NCBI GenBank assembly: GCA_035995165.1
Contig: DASYKU010000146.1
Location: 1-36,116, forward strand
Source of the DNA: Mycobacteriales bacterium
Lineage (GTDB): Bacteria; Actinomycetota; Actinomycetes; Mycobacteriales; CADCTP01
Length of the DNA: 36,116 nucleotides
Reading direction: 5' to 3'
Positions 31,650-36,116 of the stretch are shown here, in pieces. Every line of letters starts with the position of its first letter. Positions within the stretch are counted from its first letter, which is position 1. The notes beneath the pieces were generated by a model. It had not been told where the DNA came from. It made no database searches and saw only the letters and a program-made list of their open reading frames with translations. A program made the translations under genes and the position numbers.

Positions 31650-32546
31650 GTGACCAGCTCTTTCTCCGGTACGGCCGAGGCTGAGGCCTACCTCCGTGAG
31701 TCCCGCCGCTGGGGCCGCTGGGGGCCCTCCGACGAGCGCGGCGCGGCCAACCTGATCACCCCGGCGAAGCGGGCCGCGGCCGCCGCGCTGGTCCGCTCCG
31801 GCCGGGCCGTCTCGCTGGCCCGCCCGTTCGACCCGGCCGGCGGCCGGGACACCCTTGCGGTGAGCACGTTCGAGCGCGGGGGTGGCGGCGGTTGCGTCGA
31901 CGAGCTCGCGCTGCACTGCCACGGCCCGGGCGCGACCCACCTCGATGCGCTCTGCCACGTCTGGGGTGCCGACGGGATGTGGAACGGTCGCGACCCCGCG
32001 GCCGAGATAGACGCCACCGGCGTCCGCCACGGCACGCTCGGCGCGTGGCGGGACGGCCTGCTGACCCGCGGCGTGCTGCTCGACCTGCCCCGCCTGCGCG
32101 GCGAGCCGTACGTCACCCAGGACCGGCCCGTGCACGGGGCCGAGCTGACCGCCGCGGCCGCTGCCCAGGGCGTCCGGGTCGAGCCCGGGGACGCCCTGCT
32201 GATCCACAGTGGACGCGAGGAGTACGAGCGGCAGGTGGGCGTCTGGTCGGCCGACCCGTCCGTACGACCCGGCCTGGAGTCCAGCTGCCTGCGGTACTTC
32301 CACGACACCGACTGCGCCGCGCTGCTCTGGGACATGGGTGACGTCCGGCCCAACGAGCACGGGCTGCCGTTCCCCGTCCACGCCGCGGTCTTCGCGTACG
32401 GCATGGCCGTCGTCGACGCCGCCCTCCTCGAGCCGCTCGCCCGGGCCTGCCAGGAGGAGGGCCGGTGGGACTTCCTGCTCACGATGAACCCGCTCGACAT
32501 CGTCGGTGCCACCGGCTGCCTGGTGAACCCGGTCGCCGTCTTCTGA
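31650..32546 (+). CDS. Cyclase family metal-dependent hydrolase
   Basis: A 298-residue protein of the cyclase/kynurenine-formamidase-like family. The metal motif HGPGATHLDALCH (91-103; His97, Asp99, His103) is a variant of the usual HxGTHxDxPxH. DALLIHSGREEYE, the LRYFHDTDCAALLWDMGD segment and NPLDIVGATGCLVNP match the longer subgroup that starts with WGPSDERGAANLI. Members hydrolyse amides, lactones or cyclic compounds. The start is GTG 31650 with GGAG 7 nt upstream. First gene of the operon divergent from the aldolase operon; it shares a regulatory region with it, which suggests action on the same compound. Confidence 0.92.
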   Translation: MTSSFSGTAEAEAYLRESRRWGRWGPSDERGAANLITPAKRAAAAALVRSGRAVSLARPFDPAGGRDTLAVSTFERGGGGGCVDELALHCHGPGATHLDALCHVWGADGMWNGRDPAAEIDATGVRHGTLGAWRDGLLTRGVLLDLPRLRGEPYVTQDRPVHGAELTAAAAAQGVRVEPGDALLIHSGREEYERQVGVWSADPSVRPGLESSCLRYFHDTDCAALLWDMGDVRPNEHGLPFPVHAAVFAYGMAVVDAALLEPLARACQEEGRWDFLLTMNPLDIVGATGCLVNPVAVF

Positions 32547-32561
32547 CCCCTGGAGGAGCCC

Positions 32562-33365
32562 ATGACAGCCAGCCCGCAGACCCGGCCCACCGCGAGCCCG
32601 CGGCCGATCGCCCCGTACGAGCAGGTGTGGTCGCCGACCTGTCTGGCCGGCCGCGTCGCCGTCGTCACCGGCACGTCCGGCGGCGTCGGCGCGGAGGCCG
32701 TCCGGGCCCTGGCCGCGGTGGGCGCCCGGGTCTACGCGTTCAGCCGCGGCGACGGACCCGCCGACCTCCCGGCCGGCGTCACCACGCTGCACGCCGACGC
32801 CGGCGACGAGACGCAGATCCGCCGCGCGGTCGACGAGGTGGCCGCGCGCGAGGGTCACGTCGACATCGCCGTCGCGAACGCCGCCCGCTACACGACCCGG
32901 CGGTTCACCGAGCTCGACACCGGCACCTGGCTGGACGAGATCGGCGTGAACCTCAACGGCCCCTTCTACCTCTTCCGCGCGGTCCTCGACCACCTCGCCG
33001 CCGACGGCCGGGATCGCAGCCTGGTCGCGATCGGCTCGACCGCCGGCGAGCGCGGCGGCTCCCTCGGGCACGTCCCGTACGGGGTGGCGAAGTCGGGCCT
33101 GCAGGGACTGGCGAAAGGACTGGCGCGGGAGGTCGGCGAGCAGGGGGTCCGGGTCAACGTGCTCGCGCTCGGGACCGTCGCGGGCACGGTCAACGCACAG
33201 GAGGCGGTCCGGCTCAAGGGCGCCGACTACGGCCGTGCGAGCGGCCTGCGCCGGCCGGCGCACGTCTCCGAGATCGCCCACGCGATCATCTACCTCTCCT
33301 CCCCCGCGGCCTCGTTCGTGACGGGCACGGTCATGCGCATCGACGGCGGCGGGCTCTACGGCTAG
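32562..33365 (+). CDS. Short-chain dehydrogenase/reductase (SDR)
   Basis: A 267-residue classical SDR. The cofactor loop TGTSGGVG is at 36-43, the NAA segment (NAAR, 106-109) follows, and catalytic Ser159, Tyr173 and Lys177 (YGVAK) are in place. It oxidises a hydroxyl or reduces a carbonyl with NAD(P). An N-terminal extension of about 28 residues precedes the first strand. The acidic residue that would favour NAD after the second strand is missing (YAFSRGDG), so NADP is possible. ATG 32562 has GGAGGA upstream and lies 15 nt after the cyclase-family gene. Confidence 0.93.
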   Translation: MTASPQTRPTASPRPIAPYEQVWSPTCLAGRVAVVTGTSGGVGAEAVRALAAVGARVYAFSRGDGPADLPAGVTTLHADAGDETQIRRAVDEVAAREGHVDIAVANAARYTTRRFTELDTGTWLDEIGVNLNGPFYLFRAVLDHLAADGRDRSLVAIGSTAGERGGSLGHVPYGVAKSGLQGLAKGLAREVGEQGVRVNVLALGTVAGTVNAQEAVRLKGADYGRASGLRRPAHVSEIAHAIIYLSSPAASFVTGTVMRIDGGGLYG

Positions 33366-33381
33366 CGCCTATCGTCACGGC

Positions 33382-34533
33382 GTGTCACTGTCCGGCCGGC
33401 CGCTCCTACCCCGCGGTCGGTTCGCGGACTGGCTGGAGAGCGGCGTCGTCGCGCTGACCGGGCGGCCGGACGGTCCGCCGCTGGTGCCGCCGGGGCGGGC
33501 GGCCTCGGTCGCCCGGGAGCTGGCCGCGGTGCTGGCCCGGGCGGCCGGCATCGACGTGGACGGCGCGGCGCTGCTGGCCGAGCGGGCCGCGTTCACCGGC
33601 GGGGTCCGCCGCGGCGTGGTGTCGGTCGGCGGCGCCTGCCGGCTGCTGCCCACGGCGGACGGGTGGGCCGCGGTCTCGTACGCCCGCCCGGACGACCGGC
33701 AGCTGCTGGCCGCGCTCATCGGCGCGGACCTCGACGGGGACGTGTGGGAACCGGTCGCCGCGTGGCTGCGGGAGCGGCCCGGGACCGAGCTGGCCGAGCG
33801 GGCGGCGCTGCTCGGCCTGCCCGCGAACCCGGTCTCCCCCGGCGCCGGCGACCACCCGGTGCCTGCCGGGACCGTCCGGCCGGCGGCGGGGCTGCGGGTG
33901 GTCGACTTCAGCGCGCTCTGGGCCGGCCCGCTCTGCGCCCACCTGCTCGGTCTCGGGGGCGCGGACGTGATCAAGGTGGAGACACCGGACCGCCCGGACG
34001 GCGCCCGGGCCGGCCACCCCGGCTTCTACCGGCTGCTGCACGCCGGGCACCGGTCGGTCGTCCTCGATCCTCGTACGCCGCGGGACCGGGCTGCGCTCGC
34101 CGCGCTCGTCTCCGGGGCGGACGTCGTCATCGAGGCGTCCCGGCCGCGCGCGCTCGCCGGCTGGGGCCTCGGACCGGCGATGACCACGGCGACCTGGGTT
34201 TCGATCACCGCGGCCGGCCGGGCCTCGCCGCGGGTCGGCTTCGGCGACGACGTGGCCGCCGGGGCCGGGCTGGTCGCGGACGACGGCAGCGGGCCGGTGT
34301 TCTGCGGCGACGCCCTCGCCGACCCGCTGACCGGACTGGCCGCCGCCGCCCAGGCGCTCACCAGCCCACCCGGCACGCTGCTGGACGTGGCGATGGCCGC
34401 CGTCGTCGCCGGAACCCTGGACGGCACGGCATCGACGGTCGCGACCCGGGCAGCGCCCCCGCGGACCCGGACCCCGCCCGGCCCGGCCCCAGAGACCGGC
34501 GCCGACACCGACGCCGTGCTCCGGGAGCTGTGA
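33382..34533 (+). CDS. CaiB/BaiF family CoA transferase, apparently circularly permuted
   Basis: A 383-residue class III CoA-transferase homologue with its parts in unusual order. The segment TADGWAAVSYARPDDRQLLAALIG to LAERAALLGLPANPVSPG (about 91-153) looks like the C-terminal part of normal family members. The normal N-terminal start (GLRVVDFSALWAGPLCAHLLG, GGADVIKVE) begins only at about residue 170. The likely catalytic Asp314 (ALADPLTGLA) is kept, and the chain ends soon after LLDVAMAAVVAGTL. GTG 33382 has no strong ribosome-binding site and is 16 nt after the SDR stop. The stop overlaps the amidohydrolase start by GTGA. Confidence 0.85.
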   Translation: MSLSGRPLLPRGRFADWLESGVVALTGRPDGPPLVPPGRAASVARELAAVLARAAGIDVDGAALLAERAAFTGGVRRGVVSVGGACRLLPTADGWAAVSYARPDDRQLLAALIGADLDGDVWEPVAAWLRERPGTELAERAALLGLPANPVSPGAGDHPVPAGTVRPAAGLRVVDFSALWAGPLCAHLLGLGGADVIKVETPDRPDGARAGHPGFYRLLHAGHRSVVLDPRTPRDRAALAALVSGADVVIEASRPRALAGWGLGPAMTTATWVSITAAGRASPRVGFGDDVAAGAGLVADDGSGPVFCGDALADPLTGLAAAAQALTSPPGTLLDVAMAAVVAGTLDGTASTVATRAAPPRTRTPPGPAPETGADTDAVLREL

Positions 34534-35834
34534 CCCCGGTGCTGCTGCAGGACGTGCTGCTCGACGGCACACGGACCGATGTGAGGGTGGAGGCCGGGCG
34601 CGTATCCGAGATCGGCCGGCTCGACCGGGAGGCCGGCGAAGAGACCGTCACCGGTCGCGGAGGGATGCTGGCGCCCGGCTTCGTCGATGAACACCTGCAC
34701 CTGCACGCGCTGGCCGCGGCAGGCGACTCGGTCGACTGTGGGCCGCCGCACGACCGCGCCGGGCTCGCAGCCGCGTTGGCCGCAGCCCCCGGGCCCGGCG
34801 GCTGGGTCCGGGGCACGGGCTACGCCGAGTCCGTCGCCGGCGTCCTGGACGCAGCCGGGCTGGACCGCATCCACGCCGCCCGTCCCGTCCGAATCCAGCA
34901 TCGCAGCGGAGCGCTGTGGATTGTCAACAGCCGCGGAGCAGCAGCTCTGGGGCTGGCCACGGCGGACCACGCGGGCATCGAACGCGACGACGACGGCGTA
35001 CCGACGGGCCGGCTCTGGCGCGCGGACGCCTGGCTGCGCGGGCGACTGCCGACCACTGCGCCCGATCTGCGCGCGAGCGGCCGTGCCCTCGCCCGTCTCG
35101 GCGTCACCTCCGTCACCGACGCCACCCCCGACCTCGACCCGGCCCGGTACGGCGACTTCCTGGTGCTGCCGCAACGGGTCACGCTGCTCGGCGTGCCGCT
35201 CGGCCGGCGGGCGCCGGCTCCGCTGCGGACCGGTCCGTACAAGATCGTGCTGGCCGACTCCGGGCTGCCCACGTTCCCTGACCTGGTCGACACGATCCGC
35301 GCCGCCCGGTCGGCCGGACGCGCGATCGCCGTCCATTGCGTGACCCGCGAGGCACTGCTGCTCCTGCTCGCCGCGCTGGCCGAGGCGGGGCCGCCGTACC
35401 CCGGCGACCGAATCGAGCACGCCGCGGTGGTGCCGGCCGAAACGGTCCCGGAGCTGGCCCGCCGCGGCCTGCGGGTGGTCACCCAGCCCGGCTTCATCGC
35501 CGACCGCGGCGACGACTACCGGCGTGAGGTCCCGCCAGCCGAGCACGTGGACCTCTACCGGGCAGCGAGCCTGGTCGGCGCCGGCGTGGACGTCCGCTTG
35601 TCCAGCGATGCCCCCTACGGCCCGATCGACCCGGCGGCCGTGCTGGCCGCCGCCACAGAACGCCGCACCAAGGCCGGAGCTGTGCTCGGACCGGCTGAAC
35701 GCCTCACCCCGAGGGCCGCCCGCTCCGCCTACGAGGGACCTCCACTGCGGTCCGGTTGCCGTGCCGACCTGGCTCTGTACCGCCCTGATGACCCCATCCC
35801 GACCGTCTGGATCGCCGGACAACCCGTCACCTGA
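34530..35834 (+). CDS. Amidohydrolase family protein (YtcJ-like)
   Basis: A 434-residue metal-dependent hydrolase. Metal-site residues are visible: HLHLH near the start (His55, His57), Lys238 (PYKIVLADSG, possible carbamylated Lys), His269 (AIAVHC), His297 (RIEHAAV) and Asp360 (LSSDAPYG). An N- and C-terminal beta sandwich frames the barrel. Members cleave amide or related C-N bonds in exocyclic or cyclic substrates. GTG 34530 overlaps the CoA transferase stop by 4 nt, so the two are co-translated. Combined with the cyclase-family hydrolase, this operon may open an amide, lactam or similar group before the CoA-dependent steps; that is an inference. Confidence 0.88.
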   Translation: MTPVLLQDVLLDGTRTDVRVEAGRVSEIGRLDREAGEETVTGRGGMLAPGFVDEHLHLHALAAAGDSVDCGPPHDRAGLAAALAAAPGPGGWVRGTGYAESVAGVLDAAGLDRIHAARPVRIQHRSGALWIVNSRGAAALGLATADHAGIERDDDGVPTGRLWRADAWLRGRLPTTAPDLRASGRALARLGVTSVTDATPDLDPARYGDFLVLPQRVTLLGVPLGRRAPAPLRTGPYKIVLADSGLPTFPDLVDTIRAARSAGRAIAVHCVTREALLLLLAALAEAGPPYPGDRIEHAAVVPAETVPELARRGLRVVTQPGFIADRGDDYRREVPPAEHVDLYRAASLVGAGVDVRLSSDAPYGPIDPAAVLAAATERRTKAGAVLGPAERLTPRAARSAYEGPPLRSGCRADLALYRPDDPIPTVWIAGQPVT

Positions 35835-35988
35835 TCCGTGGAGGCACGATCGCCGCACCGCTGCCGGGCCGGCCACGCTCGCGGTCGGCACGCTGCGCGG
35901 TTCCGGCCAGGGCGGCATCCGGCCGCAGCCGGCTCGCCGCGCGGTCGACGGCGGCATGCTGAGGGCGTCGTGCGGGCTCCCGGCCCGT

Positions 35989-36116
35989 TCATTCCGGCGG
36001 GAGGTGTTGCTTGACCCAGATCATCGCGTGCACCCGGTCGGTGACGCCGATCCGGCCGAACGCCTTGGTCAGGTGGGCTTTCACGGTCCGTTCGGTGATG
36101 TCCAGGCGGCGGGCGA
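35989..36116 (-). CDS. LuxR-type response regulator, C-terminal fragment
   Basis: The reverse strand encodes, up to the window edge, ARRLDITERTVKAHLTKAF followed by GRIGVTDRVHAMIWVKQHLPPE and a stop (TGA, 35991-35989). This is the recognition helix and last helix of a LuxR/NarL DNA-binding domain (TVKAHLTKAFxRIGVxDRxxA). The 5' part lies outside the window, so the sensor or receiver domain is unknown. It converges on the amidohydrolase gene with 154 nt between. Nothing else is visible in that gap. Confidence 0.85.
   Translation of the reverse strand, partial: ARRLDITERTVKAHLTKAFGRIGVTDRVHAMIWVKQHLPPE

Noticed and set aside
31596-33281. Long minus-strand open frame opposite the cyclase-family and SDR genes
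   Set aside because: No domain; both plus-strand genes have intact motifs and ribosome-binding sites.
1-36116. tRNA, rRNA, CRISPR, insertion sequences, riboswitches
   Set aside because: No cloverleaf, repeat-spacer array, transposase frame or conserved leader pattern was seen on either strand.

Overview
The window is very GC-rich (about 70% or more by eye). It has the GC-ending codon use, GTG starts, an F420-type luciferase-like oxidoreductase and a QsdR-type TetR regulator expected of an actinomycete. No finer taxonomy can be supported from the sequence alone. There are no rRNA, tRNA, CRISPR or IS elements. It reads as a catabolic region of a soil-type actinobacterium.

Left part (1-9231). 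This holds the end of an unknown gene, an APH-fold kinase-like protein, and a small catabolic locus: a QsdR/TetR regulator plus an aldehyde dehydrogenase on the minus strand, divergent from a Baeyer-Villiger-type flavin monooxygenase. An inverted repeat (3351-3379) between the divergent starts is a good operator candidate. Directly after the monooxygenase lies the stump of a short-chain dehydrogenase, then an MFS transporter with a large repeat-containing extracytoplasmic insertion. A zinc nucleoside-deaminase-like protein, a long perfect inverted repeat and an unrecognised 307-residue protein follow.

Central part (9467-31599). A GntR/FadR-type regulator converges on a run of 22 minus-strand genes (31543 down to 10247). 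Gaps in this run never exceed about 85 nt and many genes overlap by 1-8 nt, so it looks like one operon of about 21 kb from a promoter at 31571-31599. In transcription order it encodes: a thiolase-fold protein without thiolase cysteines, a DUF35 partner, two acyl-CoA dehydrogenases (one without a catalytic glutamate), a tandem-domain CoA transferase, two hot-dog hydratase subunits (one degenerate), an HpcH/HpaI aldolase, EtfB, EtfA, a UPF0173 metallo-hydrolase, a three-gene ABC importer, an MmgE/PrpD protein, two tiny desulforedoxin-like proteins, an acyl-CoA ligase, two crotonases, an LLM flavin/F420 oxidoreductase and a D-2-hydroxyacid dehydrogenase.

The head of this operon matches, subunit by subunit, the logic of the last side-chain cycle of actinobacterial steroid degradation (heteromeric FadE, heteromeric MaoC hydratase, Ltp2-ChsH2(DUF35) retro-aldolase). 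Here it is joined to a dedicated importer, its own ETF and an additional aldolase/crotonase module. I infer import of a carboxylic acid, CoA activation, dehydrogenation, hydration and retro-aldol cleavage. The substrate is unknown.

Right part (31650-35834). A divergent operon carries a cyclase-family metal hydrolase, an SDR, a circularly permuted-looking CaiB/BaiF CoA transferase and an amidohydrolase. These probably process the substrate before or after the CoA-dependent steps. The window ends in the C-terminus of a LuxR-type regulator on the minus strand. The promoter region between the divergent operons shares a TATAYAGTRT-type core with the promoter region of the GntR gene, suggesting one regulator for the whole set.
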